From Acidilobaceae archaeon (GTDB taxonomy: Archaea; Thermoproteota; Thermoprotei_A; Sulfolobales; Acidilobaceae), in assembly GCA_027046245.1 (NCBI GenBank), contig JALTZJ010000019.1, positions 1-64,000 of the forward strand: a DNA stretch of 64,000 nt, in the 5' to 3' direction. Positions 41,886-51,280 of this stretch are shown here, piece after piece. Numbering within the stretch: the first letter of the stretch is position 1; every line of letters begins with the position of its first letter. The translations under genes and the position numbers were made by a program. Under the pieces are notes generated by a model, which saw only the letters and a program-made list of their open reading frames with translations, was not told where the DNA came from and ran no database searches.

Positions 41886-43223
41886 ATGGGTAAGTATGTT
41901 GAGCGTGCTACTCGAGTCTTCCTAGATACGGGAACCAGGTTTCCTCGTAGGCTTGTGTGGGCTATGGCCATGGTTAAGATTGCTGCTGCGAAGGCTAACA
42001 TGGAGCTTGGGCTTCTTGACAGGCGGATCGGCGAGGCTATTATAGCGGCGGCTAGTGAGCTTGCAGATGGCAGGCTCTATGACAGGATTGTTGTTGATGT
42101 GTTCCAGACTGGTAGTGGTACAGGGCTTAATATGAATGTTAATGAGGTCCTTGCGGAGAGGGCTAGCGAGATAGCTGGCGTGCCGGTGCATCCTAATGAT
42201 CATGTTAATATGAGTCAGAGTAGTAATGATACCGTGCCTACTGCTGTTCGTCTCGCCGCCGCTAAGGAGGTCCTTGAGGGGTTGTTGCCTGCTCTTGATG
42301 ATGCGGTGGCTAGCCTTGCCGAGCTAGAGGAGAGGTATGCTGGTGCTGTGAAGCCCGGGAGGACTCACTTCCGCGATGCAATGCCTGTGACGTTTGGCCA
42401 GGAGATGGGTGCCTGGAGGGACGCGCTTGAGCGTGACAAGAGGCTCGTGGAGGCCGTACTAGACTTTATACTAGAGGTGCCCCTTGGCGGCACGGCTGTA
42501 GGCACTGGAATAAACGCTCACCCACGTTATCCTGAGCTTGCTGTGAGGTATCTCGCGGAGGAGAGCGGGGTCCCGGTGAGGCCTGCGAGGAGCAGGTTCA
42601 GGGCTATGCGTAGTCTTAGCGATCTCGCTGCGCTGAGCGGGGCTATGAGGAGTGTTGCCCTTGACTTGTGGAGGCTTAGCCAGGACTTGAGGATCATGTA
42701 TAGCGGGCCCTTCACTGGGATAGCTGAGATAGAGATACCGCAGGAGGTGCCTGGGAGTAGTATGATGCCTGGGAAGGTTAACCCGGTGACTGTCGAGGCT
42801 GCTATGCAGGCTGCGGGCCACGCTATGGGTCTCGATGAGAGCGTGAAGCAGGCTGCCTTGCTTGGTGAGCTTGAGCTGAGCATGGGGCTGCCGCTGGCTG
42901 GCTACGCGGTCGTAACACAGGCCTCTCTCCTGGCTGAGGCCCTCAGGAAGATGGCTGGCCTGGTGCTGGGGAGGGTCGAGGCTAGGGTTGAGAGGATGCG
43001 GGAGCTAGCTGAAAAGAGCCAGGCCCTGATAACCCTTGTAGCGCCTGTAATAGGCTATGAGAAGGCTGCTGAGGTGTCGAGGCTCCTCTACGAGGGTAAG
43101 AGTATCAGGGATGCCCTCAAGGCTGTTGGGCTGGGCGAGGAGGAGATAGAGGAGCTGTTGAGGCTCGAAAAACTGGTTAAACCCGGGATTCCCAGCTTAG
43201 AGCTGAGGAGGAGCAAGGCTTGA
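41886..43223 (+). CDS. fumC: Fumarate hydratase, class II
   Basis: Interconverts fumarate and malate in the citric acid cycle. 445 residues of the fumarase/aspartase superfamily. SSNDTVPTA and GGTAVGTGIN with the signature GSSMMPGKVNP (flexible active-site loop with catalytic Ser) identify class II fumarase; aspartase usually has STNDAYPTA at the first site. A late GRTHFRDAMPVTFGQE holds the catalytic His region. The ATG start has GGAGGTG at a proper distance. The TTGA overlap couples it to the DUF2286 gene. The leader region before it is unusual. Confidence 0.93.
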   Translation: MGKYVERATRVFLDTGTRFPRRLVWAMAMVKIAAAKANMELGLLDRRIGEAIIAAASELADGRLYDRIVVDVFQTGSGTGLNMNVNEVLAERASEIAGVPVHPNDHVNMSQSSNDTVPTAVRLAAAKEVLEGLLPALDDAVASLAELEERYAGAVKPGRTHFRDAMPVTFGQEMGAWRDALERDKRLVEAVLDFILEVPLGGTAVGTGINAHPRYPELAVRYLAEESGVPVRPARSRFRAMRSLSDLAALSGAMRSVALDLWRLSQDLRIMYSGPFTGIAEIEIPQEVPGSSMMPGKVNPVTVEAAMQAAGHAMGLDESVKQAALLGELELSMGLPLAGYAVVTQASLLAEALRKMAGLVLGRVEARVERMRELAEKSQALITLVAPVIGYEKAAEVSRLLYEGKSIRDALKAVGLGEEEIEELLRLEKLVKPGIPSLELRRSKA

Positions 43224-43651
43224 AGATAGCTGTTATCAGGGCTGAGGATGGAAGGGTTGTTGAGAGCTTCGTTTTTGAAGGCAGCCTTGAGGACGTGGTT
43301 AAGGACGTCGCTAAGCAGGCGCTGGAGGAGTGGGATCCCGGTAGGAGCGACTTCATAGTTGTCAGGGATGTGCAGGAGCTCACGCTGAGTGGAGAGGCTG
43401 ACGAGGAGACTCTGAGGGAGCTTGAGGAGCGGGGGCTGGCTAAGAGGGAGGATGGCCAGCTCAGGGTGCTCCTCCAATACTACACTATAAGCTTCGACAC
43501 CGAGCTTGTCGACGAGGAGGATTACGTTGACAGGAAGATATACCTGGTAGCGCCCCTCGTAGTGCCCGAGCTTAGAGAAGAGCTAGAAGCACACGCCGCG
43601 AGCCTAACCGCAGAGAGGGGCGAGGGACCCCCGGGAGTCAGGGAGATCTAA
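43220..43651 (+). CDS. Crenarchaeal DUF2286 family protein
   Basis: 143 residues of the small family confined to Crenarchaeota. The opening KIAVIRAEDGRVV, the DFIVVRD strand, the LQYYTISFDTELVDEEDYVDRKIYLVAPLV region and the Glu-rich helices are the conserved features. No catalytic motif or membrane segment. The TTG start overlaps the fumC stop by four bases (TTGA), so it is co-translated with fumarase. Function unknown. Confidence 0.75.
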   Translation: MKIAVIRAEDGRVVESFVFEGSLEDVVKDVAKQALEEWDPGRSDFIVVRDVQELTLSGEADEETLRELEERGLAKREDGQLRVLLQYYTISFDTELVDEEDYVDRKIYLVAPLVVPELREELEAHAASLTAERGEGPPGVREI

Positions 43652-43787
43652 AGCCCTCGAGCCCCCAGCTTTTTGCAATCTTAAAGTCTTGGGCTTCCGG
43701 TCGGCTCCTCGCGATACGCTTAAGACCGCCTATCTAGAAGCCTGGGAGTGGCTGTGACGACCCGAGAGGTGAAGGGGAGGAGGAGCC

Positions 43788-44171
43788 ATGAGCAAGCCTC
43801 CGTACGTGCTATTCGAGGTCCCCGAGGATCTAGCTGAGAAGGTATACGAGGCCGTCAGGAAGGCTAAGGAGACTGGCAAGATAAAGAAGGGCGTCAACGA
43901 GACTACGAAGGCCGTTGAGAGGGGCCAGGCCAAGCTGGTAGTCATAGCCGAGGACGTTGACCCGCCGGAGATAGTGATGCACCTGCCCCTACTCTGCGAC
44001 GAGAAGAAGATACCCTTCGTCTACGTTCCCAGTAAGAAGAGGCTAGGAGAGGCAGCCGGCATCGACGTCGCCGCCAGCAGCGCGGCCATAATAGAGCCTG
44101 GAGAGGCCGCACCGCTAGTCAACGAGATAATCGAGAGGGTCAAAGAGCTGAGGGCCAAGGCGGGCGTCTAA
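43788..44171 (+). CDS. rpl7ae: Ribosomal protein L7Ae
   Basis: Binds kink-turns in 23S rRNA and in box C/D and H/ACA guide RNAs, and is a subunit of RNase P in archaea. 127 residues; [25 protein letters not shown] is the RNA-binding signature and [17 protein letters not shown] follows. The ATG start is preceded by GGGGAGGAGGAG. CTTAAG (about 43718-43723) may be the TATA box, leaving a leader of roughly 40 bases. In Sulfolobus L7Ae binds its own leader, and no convincing kink-turn could be drawn here. Confidence 0.95.
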   Translation: MSKPPYVLFEVPEDLAEKVYEAVRKAKETGKIKKGVNETTKAVERGQAKLVVIAEDVDPPEIVMHLPLLCDEKKIPFVYVPSKKRLGEAAGIDVAASSAAIIEPGEAAPLVNEIIERVKELRAKAGV

Positions 44172-44224
44172 TCATCCCGGGACTCCACCCTCATCCCCTC
44201 CTCCTAGCCCTGCTGGGGGAAAGG

Positions 44225-45322
44225 ATGAGTCCAGCCTGTCCTCACGGTTTTTGCCGGCCCGGAGCATCTTTCTCTAGAGGCCTACACGCAGCGATAGGCG
44301 TCGATCCAGACCTTCTACCCGGACATGAAGTGGTTATTCTCTATCCTTGGGGGTTCCGCGTTGTCGAGGCTCCTAGGTTCCCCCGAGGAGAGGGGTGGCT
44401 TCACTATATTCTTGTTAAGCGGCTCCTTAGTACTCCCGCCGCTGCGGGCAGGCTCGCCTCTATGCTGGGCTGTAGCAGGTGGAGTGTTGCTGGGCTGAAG
44501 GATACATGTAGTGTTTCAACGCAGCTCGTAGCCCTCCGGAGCTGTAGACGTCTCAAGGCTAGGGTTGAGGGGGGCGGGGTCGAGGCTAGGCTTCTAGGCT
44601 CTGGGGGTCCCTTGAGGCCGGGGGTGCTTGAGGGCAATATATTCACAGTGGATCTTGAGGGTGCAGCGTGTAACTGGGCTCCCGGTTCCGTGCCTAATTT
44701 TTATGGGCCTCAGCGTTTCGGCGTGGAGAGGCCCGTCAGCCATGTCTACGGCTTTTATAGTGTGAAGGGGGATCTAGCAGGGTTAATAGGCTTCTACAGG
44801 GCTCGTATGCCTCTCGAGGCCCGCAGCTGCCCCGGTAGCTACGAGTCGAGGGCTCTCAGGGCTGCTTGGCGTGGAGGAGCCGGGAGGCCTCCTCGTGTCG
44901 TCGTGGAGGCTCTTCAAGCCTACCTGTTTAATAGAGTCCTTAGTCTAGCCCTCTCTAGGGGCTTAAGCCCTAGGGAGCTGGCGGAGCACTGGGTTGAGTA
45001 TCCCTGTCCCGGGGGGAGAAGGGTGAGGCTTCCAGCTGCTAGGCTTCCCTCTCCCAGGCTATCCCGGGGGCGTAGCCTGTGGGCTAGGCTAGTTAGGGAG
45101 GTAGCCCTCGAGGAGGCGGTTAGCTTGCCACTGCTTCCTAGGGGTGGGTGGCGGCCCCTAGCTGTGGTTCCCTGTATGTGGCGTTGTAGTAGCCTGGGGG
45201 GAGGAGTCGTCAGGGCCCGTTTCGCCCTGCCTCCAGGCTCCTACGCCACCACAGTGCTCGACTTCGCATTCGGCGTTGACTGGCTATCCTCCTGGGAGAG
45301 ATGCCCCGGCGCCCTACGCTGA
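44225..45322 (+). CDS. truD: tRNA pseudouridine synthase TruD
   Basis: Makes pseudouridine at position 13 of tRNAs. The catalytic aspartate is in AGLKDTCSVSTQ (Asp93), and NFYGPQRFGVERPVS is the second family motif. At 365 residues it is slightly short, with the TruD insertion domain reduced. The ATG start is 53 bases after the L7Ae gene with AAAGG before it. Both genes serve RNA maturation, so co-transcription is plausible. GC-rich with many AGG arginines, like its neighbours. Confidence 0.9.
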   Translation: MSPACPHGFCRPGASFSRGLHAAIGVDPDLLPGHEVVILYPWGFRVVEAPRFPRGEGWLHYILVKRLLSTPAAAGRLASMLGCSRWSVAGLKDTCSVSTQLVALRSCRRLKARVEGGGVEARLLGSGGPLRPGVLEGNIFTVDLEGAACNWAPGSVPNFYGPQRFGVERPVSHVYGFYSVKGDLAGLIGFYRARMPLEARSCPGSYESRALRAAWRGGAGRPPRVVVEALQAYLFNRVLSLALSRGLSPRELAEHWVEYPCPGGRRVRLPAARLPSPRLSRGRSLWARLVREVALEEAVSLPLLPRGGWRPLAVVPCMWRCSSLGGGVVRARFALPPGSYATTVLDFAFGVDWLSSWERCPGALR

Positions 45323-45402
45323 ACCACCGGCTGCACTTTCCCTCTTCTCGGCTGTAGCGTCTCATCCCTTCTAGGCGTCCCGGGGACCCCGCTGCCCGGC
45401 TA

Positions 45403-45412
45403 AAGTTTATAG
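45403..45412 (+). promoter_or_regulatory. TATA box of leuS
   Basis: AAGTTTATAG lies about 70-80 bases before the leuS start, giving a leader of about 45 bases that contains a GGAGG stretch. The gap to truD has no other promoter-like element. Confidence 0.4.
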
Positions 45413-45482
45413 TTGACTGGTTCAACCCCTAGTCTGGAGGGTTTCCCCCTTTCAGGAAGGGTTTGGCTTGGGTGGCGTGGTT

Positions 45483-48404
45483 ATGGCCGAGGCTGTCGCT
45501 AGGAGGCACGCTGTTGTGCCACGCGTTGAAAGAAGCTTAGTGGAGCGGCTGAAGGCTGTGGAGGAGAAGTGGCAGAGGCGGTGGCGTGAGGCTCGTATCT
45601 TCGAGGCTGACCCGGAGCCCGGCAGGCCGAAGTTTATGGTTACATTTCCGTTTCCCTATGTTAATAGTCTGCCGCATCTAGGCGGTGCCTTCACTATTCT
45701 CCGGGTCGATCTAGCGGCTCGGTTCAAGAGGATGCAGGGCTATAATGTACTGTTCCCGCAGGGCTGGCACGCTACTGGCGGTCCTATAGTGGCGAGCGCT
45801 CTCAGGCTGAGGCAGGGCGATAAGAAGATTGTTAGGATCCTGCTTGAGCAGGGCGTTCCTAGGGAGGAGCTTGATAGGTTCAAGGATCCCGAGTACTGGG
45901 TACGCTACTTCACCCGCGAGTGGAGGAGGGATCTTGAGCGGTACGGGCTGAGTATCGACTGGAGGAGGGAGTTCCACACTACATACCTTAACCCTTCCTT
46001 CAGCAGGTTCGTAGAGTGGCAGTACCTCAAGCTCAGGGAGAAGGGGCTCGTGGGCAAGGGTAGCCACCCCGTGGTCTGGTGTCCTAGGGAGCAGAAGGTA
46101 GTCGGTGACCATGACAGGCCCGACGAGTACGCTGGCATTAGCCCGGTGGAGGCGTATATTATAAAGTTTAGGAGTAGGGATGGACTAGTCTTCCCTGCCC
46201 TCACCTTCAGGCCCGAGACAGTATTCGGCGTGACTAACCTCTGGGTCCATCCAGAGGCGACATACGTCATAGCTGAGGTTGACGGCGAGGAGTGGGTTCT
46301 AGGCGAGTACGGGGCTCGGGAGATAGCGGATCAGGGTCACAGGGTCGTCATTAAGGGTAGGATCAAGGGGTCGGAGCTGATCGGGAAGATGGTTGAGAAC
46401 CCCGCTAACAGGATGAGCGTTATAGTGCTCCCCGCGAGCTTCGTAGACCCAGAGCTAGGCACTGGAGTCGTCATGAGCGTGCCCGCCCATGCCCCCTTCG
46501 ACTACGTTGCCCTCATGGATCTGAAGAGGAGGCCCGAAGAACTGGCTAGGTACGGCGTTGACCCCGGCATTGTCGAGAGGCTCGAGCCCGTGAAGCTAAT
46601 CAGCGTGCCTGGAGTGGAGGGCCTCCTGGTAGAAGAGGAGGTTAGGAAGAGGGGGATAAGTAGTCAGGAGCAGAGGGAGGAGCTTGAAGCCGCCACTAGA
46701 GAGGTGTACAGCAAGGAGTTCTACGAGGGCGTAATGCTTGAGGTGACAGGCAGGTTCGCCGGGATGCCCGTGAAGACGGCTAAGGAGCTTGTAGTCGAGT
46801 GGCTCGCCGAGAAGGGAGATGCATTAAAGATCTACACGCTGCCCCGCCCTGTGTACTGCAGGTGCGGAGCGAGGACCCACGTTAAGATAGTGAGGGACCA
46901 GTGGTTCATACTCTACAGTAGGAGGGACTGGAAGGAGAAGGCCAGGAAGGCCCTAGCAGGGATGCACCTCTACCCAGAGAGTGTTAGGAAGGACTTCGAG
47001 CGCAATATAGAGGAGCTGAGGGACTGGGCCTTCACACACAAGGGAGAACTCGGCACCAGGCTCCCCTGGGATCCAGAGTGGGTTATTGAGAGCCTGAGCG
47101 ACTCCACAATCTACATGGCCTACTATACCATAGCGAAGTACACGGAGCACAGCGAGGACTATGGCTTCAAGCCCGAGAACCTGACACCTGAAGTATTTGA
47201 CTACGTCTTCCTGGGAGAGGGCGACCCGGAGGAGGTCTCCAGGAGAAGCGGCGTCCCAAGAGAAGTCCTCGAGGCTATGAGGAGGGAGTTCGAGTACTGG
47301 TACCCCCTCGACCTCAGGATAAGCGGTAAGGACCTAATACCCAACCACCTCACATTCATGATATTCCACCACGTAGCCATATTCCCGGAGGAGAAGTGGC
47401 CCCGGGGGATCGGCGTCAACGGCTGGATCCTAGTAATGGGGGAGAAGATGTCCAAGAGCAAGGGCAATTTCATCACGCTGAGGCAGGCCCTAGAGTGGTG
47501 GGGCGCCGACGCTACCCGCTGGGCCGAGGTCATGGCCGGTGCCGATGCCGGCCTCGACGACGCGAATTTCGAGCCCTCCGTCGCTGACAGCGCTGTCGAG
47601 CTGCTCCTAGGCTGGATCGACTTCGTGAAGAGTAACTGGGGCAGGAGGGCGAGGGATGAGGAGCGCTGGATAGACAAGTGGTTCGAGAGCCGCCTTAACT
47701 CAACGATAAAGAGGGTAACCCAGCTCATGGAGGAGACTAACTTCAAGTCGGCGCTGGTAGAGGGCTACTACAAGCTCCAGGAGGATTGGAGGTGGTACCT
47801 GAAGAGGGCCGGTGGCGAGCCTAGAAGCGATATACTAAAGCGCTTCATAGAGGTGCAGACCCTGCTCATCGCGCCCTTCGCTCCCCATACAGCCGAGGAG
47901 GCTTGGGAGGCTATGGGTAAGGAGGGCTTCGCCAACACAGCATCATGGCCGGAACCCGATGAGAGTAAGATAGACGAGGCCGTGGAGAGAGCCGAGCAAG
48001 TCGTGATCGATACCCTTGAAGACGCCAGGGAGATCAGGAAGTTCGTCAAGGAACCTAAGAAGCTCATAGTCACCGTGGCTGCCGAGTGGAAGTACCGCGC
48101 CCTCGAGGCCGTGGCCCGGGAGAGAGCCTCGGGCAAGCCCCTCAGAGAGGCGGCTAGGGCGGTATTCAGCGTGGATGGCGTTGATAAGAAGGATGCAGCA
48201 AGCCTCTTCCAGGCTATAATGAAGAACCCGGAGGTTCTAGCTAGATTCGCCCCCAGAAGCCTTGAATTCGCTGCTCTAAAGGATGCAGCAAGCCTCTACG
48301 CTAAGGAGCTAGACGTAGAGGTTATCGTGGAGCCTGAGGAGGAGGGTGTAAGCCCCAGGAAGGCTCAGGCTCTACCCGGCAAACCAGCCCTCTACTACGA
48401 GTAG
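45483..48404 (+). CDS. leuS: Leucyl-tRNA synthetase, archaeal type
   Basis: Charges tRNA-Leu and edits mischarged tRNA. The class I HIGH-type motif is LPHLGGAF, with PYVNSLPHLG in front, and the KMSKS loop is GEKMSKSKGNF (about residue 660 from the first TTG). The large editing domain (CP1) is present and the C-terminus has the archaeal extension. At 973-978 residues it is the usual archaeal length. The frame begins at TTG 45468; the ATG at 45483 follows GGTGG and is chosen. The stop lies 2 bases from the end of the convergent cytidine deaminase gene. Confidence 0.95.
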   Translation: MAEAVARRHAVVPRVERSLVERLKAVEEKWQRRWREARIFEADPEPGRPKFMVTFPFPYVNSLPHLGGAFTILRVDLAARFKRMQGYNVLFPQGWHATGGPIVASALRLRQGDKKIVRILLEQGVPREELDRFKDPEYWVRYFTREWRRDLERYGLSIDWRREFHTTYLNPSFSRFVEWQYLKLREKGLVGKGSHPVVWCPREQKVVGDHDRPDEYAGISPVEAYIIKFRSRDGLVFPALTFRPETVFGVTNLWVHPEATYVIAEVDGEEWVLGEYGAREIADQGHRVVIKGRIKGSELIGKMVENPANRMSVIVLPASFVDPELGTGVVMSVPAHAPFDYVALMDLKRRPEELARYGVDPGIVERLEPVKLISVPGVEGLLVEEEVRKRGISSQEQREELEAATREVYSKEFYEGVMLEVTGRFAGMPVKTAKELVVEWLAEKGDALKIYTLPRPVYCRCGARTHVKIVRDQWFILYSRRDWKEKARKALAGMHLYPESVRKDFERNIEELRDWAFTHKGELGTRLPWDPEWVIESLSDSTIYMAYYTIAKYTEHSEDYGFKPENLTPEVFDYVFLGEGDPEEVSRRSGVPREVLEAMRREFEYWYPLDLRISGKDLIPNHLTFMIFHHVAIFPEEKWPRGIGVNGWILVMGEKMSKSKGNFITLRQALEWWGADATRWAEVMAGADAGLDDANFEPSVADSAVELLLGWIDFVKSNWGRRARDEERWIDKWFESRLNSTIKRVTQLMEETNFKSALVEGYYKLQEDWRWYLKRAGGEPRSDILKRFIEVQTLLIAPFAPHTAEEAWEAMGKEGFANTASWPEPDESKIDEAVERAEQVVIDTLEDAREIRKFVKEPKKLIVTVAAEWKYRALEAVARERASGKPLREAARAVFSVDGVDKKDAASLFQAIMKNPEVLARFAPRSLEFAALKDAASLYAKELDVEVIVEPEEEGVSPRKAQALPGKPALYYE

Positions 48405-48406
48405 CC

Positions 48407-48820
48407 CTAGCCCCTCCTCAGCTTCTCCCCTTTAAACCTTTTTGGCAAGAGCTGAGATAGCCTGGCCCTCTCTATCCTACCAGTACCCGACACCATAACT
48501 ATCTCGACATCGTCCCTGGCGAACTCGGCTATCACCTGCAGACACGCACCACAGGGGGGTACTGGATCGTAGCTATCAACAGCGTACACTAGAACCTCCC
48601 TGATCTCCCTCTCCCCTTCACTCACGGCTTTGAAGATGGCCACCCTCTCCGCGCAGACAGTCAAGCCCAGGCTAGCGTTCTCGACATTAACCCCGGTATA
48701 TACTTTCCCGCTTCCAGCCCTAACCGCTGCAGCAACCCTGAAGCCACTGTAAGGAGCATAGCTATTCCTAGACGCTGCGACAGCCGCACGTAGAAGATCG
48801 CTGTGAGGCTTAACAGTCAA
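48407..48820 (-). CDS. cdd: Cytidine deaminase
   Basis: Deaminates cytidine/deoxycytidine in pyrimidine salvage. Zinc ligands and catalytic Glu are in TVCAERVAIF and VPPCGACLQVI; NSYAPYSGFRV is the substrate-binding start. The frame is open back to 48919, but those 33 extra residues have no homology feature. The TTG at 48820 sits about 5 bases after GGTGGAGG, and the resulting 137 residues match the family length. It is upstream of nothing on its own strand and converges tightly with leuS. Confidence 0.9.
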   Translation of the reverse strand: MTVKPHSDLLRAAVAASRNSYAPYSGFRVAAAVRAGSGKVYTGVNVENASLGLTVCAERVAIFKAVSEGEREIREVLVYAVDSYDPVPPCGACLQVIAEFARDDVEIVMVSGTGRIERARLSQLLPKRFKGEKLRRG

Positions 48821-48926
48821 GACCCTCCACCCCCCTTCAATCCTGCATCCCCCTTCGGGGGTAAGGCATGGCGCCTCTGGATCGATTCGCAGACATTGAC
48901 TTAGAATAGTGGGCAGCAAGGGGTAT

Positions 48927-49439
48927 TTATAGTCTGGATACCGCCTCCGCGGCCCCCGTACTCGTGAGGTATACTATAGCTAGGCTGGCCAGCCCGCCCA
49001 GGGCTAGGCTAGCCAGGAGCCTTAAGCCCCGGAGACCTAATAGGGCTGCAGCCAGTGCTCCGGTGTACATGCCAGTGGCTGGGAGCGGCACAGCAACGAG
49101 GAGGAACACGCCCAGCGGGCCGTACCTCTCGACGAGCCTAGCACCCCTCCTCCCACTCCACGCTCTAATCCTAGCATACATGCATGCCAGATTCCAGCGT
49201 GCAGGGCGACGCTCGCAGGCAAACACCAACAGTGGATCAACAATGCTAACGAACACTGTCAATATAAAGGCTAACAGCATCGTCGAGGCAACACTCACTA
49301 GCAGACTCTCTAGAGGGTCAAGACCCAGTGCAAGCCCCAGTAGATATGCATAACGAGGCTCGACTCCAGGCAGGAGACCGGTGATAGCAACCGCCAAGTA
49401 CGGATCAACCGTCGAGGCTACCCAGCCCGGCAGCTGCAC
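48927..49439 (-). CDS. Small multi-drug export family membrane protein
   Basis: 170 residues with about four to five membrane helices. The PF06695 pattern is clear: PGVEPRYAYLLGLALG near the start and YGPLGVFLLVAVPLPATGMYTGALAAALLG in the second half. The family is named for a proposed drug-export role, but the transport substrate is not proven. Starts 108 bases upstream of the open frame of cdd on the same strand. Confidence 0.8.
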   Translation of the reverse strand: MQLPGWVASTVDPYLAVAITGLLPGVEPRYAYLLGLALGLDPLESLLVSVASTMLLAFILTVFVSIVDPLLVFACERRPARWNLACMYARIRAWSGRRGARLVERYGPLGVFLLVAVPLPATGMYTGALAAALLGLRGLRLLASLALGGLASLAIVYLTSTGAAEAVSRL

Positions 49440-49526
49440 GCCGGAAAACCCCCATCCATCCTCCTAGATGACCCTCTAGTGAAGCATCGGACAGTCTAGG
49501 CTGGAATAGAGGCTAAAGAGAGGCTG

Positions 49527-50180
49527 TTATCGCTTGCTTCCTAGCAGCTTAGCTGCCGAGCCCCGTACTACCCCTGAGTGGATGACGCTTGCCGCCGTTA
49601 GGACTCCCAGTCCTAAGGCTGCAGCGGCTTCTTGGAGGTAGAAGTCGCTTCTTATGTAAAGGCCTGCGAAGAATGTGTCTGCTACTAAGAGCACTGCTAG
49701 CGGGTAAACCGAGGAGTGGAACTGGAATAGTAGCGCTGCAGCGAAGGCGGCCATGAGGCTTAGAAGTGTTACCGTGGCTAGCACTCCCTGGGGGCCTGCA
49801 ACTTCTGAGAGGAGCGCTATGTAGAGCCAGAAGGCTATGTTGGCTAGTGCCACTGATATTCTTAGGCTGCCAGAGGCTATCCAGAGGTATTCTAGCTTTG
49901 GCCCCACGTTTCTGACCCAGTCAACTAGTTCTCCTACCGCTGATACCGCTGCCTTTACATCGTGGCTCTCCACAGCGGCTTCCACTCTTCCAGCCAGCTC
50001 TCCTAGCCTCCGTGGAAGCGGTACTTCTAGGCGCCTAGCTATGTAGTCCAGCCTCTCAACTAAGCTTGTCGCCTCGTTTATCCTCTCATTGACTATCCTC
50101 CAAGCCTCCTCCTCGCCCCCCAGCCTGTAGGAGAGGGCTAGCGCCCTGTAGAGGGGCGCAGCAACATTGACTGGCGGCAA
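49527..50180 (-). CDS. Membrane protein with helical N-terminal domain, unknown function
   Basis: 217 residues. About 100 N-terminal residues are helical and charged (EEEAWRIVNERINEATSLVERL), then four hydrophobic segments (about residues 108-127, 132-150, 155-172 and 180-198). No family recognised and no catalytic motif. A cytosolic helical head with a membrane bundle is the simplest reading. It ends 88 bases before the small multidrug-family gene. Confidence 0.6.
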   Translation of the reverse strand: MPPVNVAAPLYRALALSYRLGGEEEAWRIVNERINEATSLVERLDYIARRLEVPLPRRLGELAGRVEAAVESHDVKAAVSAVGELVDWVRNVGPKLEYLWIASGSLRISVALANIAFWLYIALLSEVAGPQGVLATVTLLSLMAAFAAALLFQFHSSVYPLAVLLVADTFFAGLYIRSDFYLQEAAAALGLGVLTAASVIHSGVVRGSAAKLLGSKR

Positions 50181-50321
50181 CTCGACGGCTCCTCCTTCCC
50201 CCCTTAGGGCACCACTTTATGTCGCGGCGCTCAGCGGAGGAGATTAAAGCTATACGTCCACTAGGAACGTCTCACTCTAAGACTCTTAAAGGGACTCTGT
50301 AAAGGCTGAGCCGGGGGGGAG

Positions 50322-51194
50322 GTGTGGGTGTTGGCTCGCGTCTTGGTCGGCGACGGCCACGGTCATAGCAATCCTGTTAGGGGTATGGGTGCTGCTAGGA
50401 TCGCTGAGCGCTTTAAAGCTGAGGGGGGCTGGTTCATGGCGCTCCTCAGCCTTAGCCCCTGGAGCTATGGCATCGAGCCTCCGAGTCTTGAGGCCTACCT
50501 TAAGGTTGCGGGGCTCGTTGCTGGTGAGTGCAGGGAGGCTGCGTCACGCGGTTTAAAGGTTAAGTGCTTCTCTGGGATACACCCTGCCGACTTCGACAAG
50601 CTCATAGACAGGTATAGGTTGAAGCCGGTGGAGGCTCTCAGGCTAGGCCTGAGAGTTGTAGGCGAGTTGAAGCGGCTATGCAGGGAGGGCGTCATCGACG
50701 GTATAGGGGAGGTTGGGAGGCCCCACTATAAGGCTAGGCCTGAGAGGGTCTCAATCGCGCAGGCTGTCACTGAGGAGGCCCTGCTAGCGGCTGAGGAGGG
50801 CTGCTTGGTCCAGCTGCATCTAGAGCAGGCGGGAGCCGTCACTGTAGAGACCATCGAACTCATAGCTCGCAGGCTGGGCCTCTCGAAGGATGCTCGCTCC
50901 AGGGTATTCTTCCACCATGCGAGTCTCGAGGTTGCGAGGGCGGCTGTCGAGGCGGGTTATAGGGCTACAGTGCCCGGCGTGGCTAGGCTCCTCGATTACG
51001 CCGCGCAAAATGTTGAGCCGTTCTTCGTAGTTGAAAGCGACTACATTGACGACCCCAAAAGGCCGGGAGTAGTTGTGTACCCGTGGGAGATGGCAAGGAA
51101 GCTCAGGGAACTAGCTGAGAAGGGGCTAGAGGAGTGGGTCAACCGAGTAGCCGTTGATAATATCGTTGAAGCGTTCGGGGTGGAGCCGCCCTAG
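50322..51194 (+). CDS. TatD-related metal-dependent hydrolase (COG1831)
   Basis: 290 residues of the amidohydrolase superfamily. Metal ligands can be placed at DGHGHSN (HxH), GIGEVGRPHY (Glu), QLHLEQ, FFHHAS and ESDYIDDP (late Asp). This archaeal group is related to TatD nucleases, but its substrate is unknown. The first GTG (50322) lies inside GGGGGAGGTG. The GTG at 50328 or TTG at 50331 is a more sensible start relative to that ribosome site. Convergent with rgy; a hairpin lies in the gap. Confidence 0.82.
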   Translation: MWVLARVLVGDGHGHSNPVRGMGAARIAERFKAEGGWFMALLSLSPWSYGIEPPSLEAYLKVAGLVAGECREAASRGLKVKCFSGIHPADFDKLIDRYRLKPVEALRLGLRVVGELKRLCREGVIDGIGEVGRPHYKARPERVSIAQAVTEEALLAAEEGCLVQLHLEQAGAVTVETIELIARRLGLSKDARSRVFFHHASLEVARAAVEAGYRATVPGVARLLDYAAQNVEPFFVVESDYIDDPKRPGVVVYPWEMARKLRELAEKGLEEWVNRVAVDNIVEAFGVEPP

Positions 51195-51235
51195 GGTCAT
51201 CGCGCCCCTCTTCCCGGGGCTCTCGATCCCTAGGG
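51189..51235. terminator. Nested hairpin between convergent genes
   Basis: CCCTAGGG at 51189-51196 and again at 51228-51235 (self-complementary, so they pair) enclose GCCCC (51204-51208) and GGGGC (51216-51220), an inner hairpin. It starts at the stop codon of the hydrolase and lies 46 bases before the rgy stop. A two-way transcript-end structure is possible; no T-tract follows, so this is weak. Confidence 0.3.
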
Positions 51236-51280
51236 CCGGCCCTCTGCTCTCTAAGGATCTAAGCGTGTCACGCCAAGGGT

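Noticed and set aside
43745-43787. Possible kink-turn in the L7Ae leader
   Set aside because: TGACG and CGAGAG can be drawn as a k-turn core, but the stems are only two pairs long, so it is not supported.
48821-48919. N-terminal extension of cytidine deaminase
   Set aside because: The extra 33 residues are not family-like, and TTG at 48820 follows GGTGGAGG.
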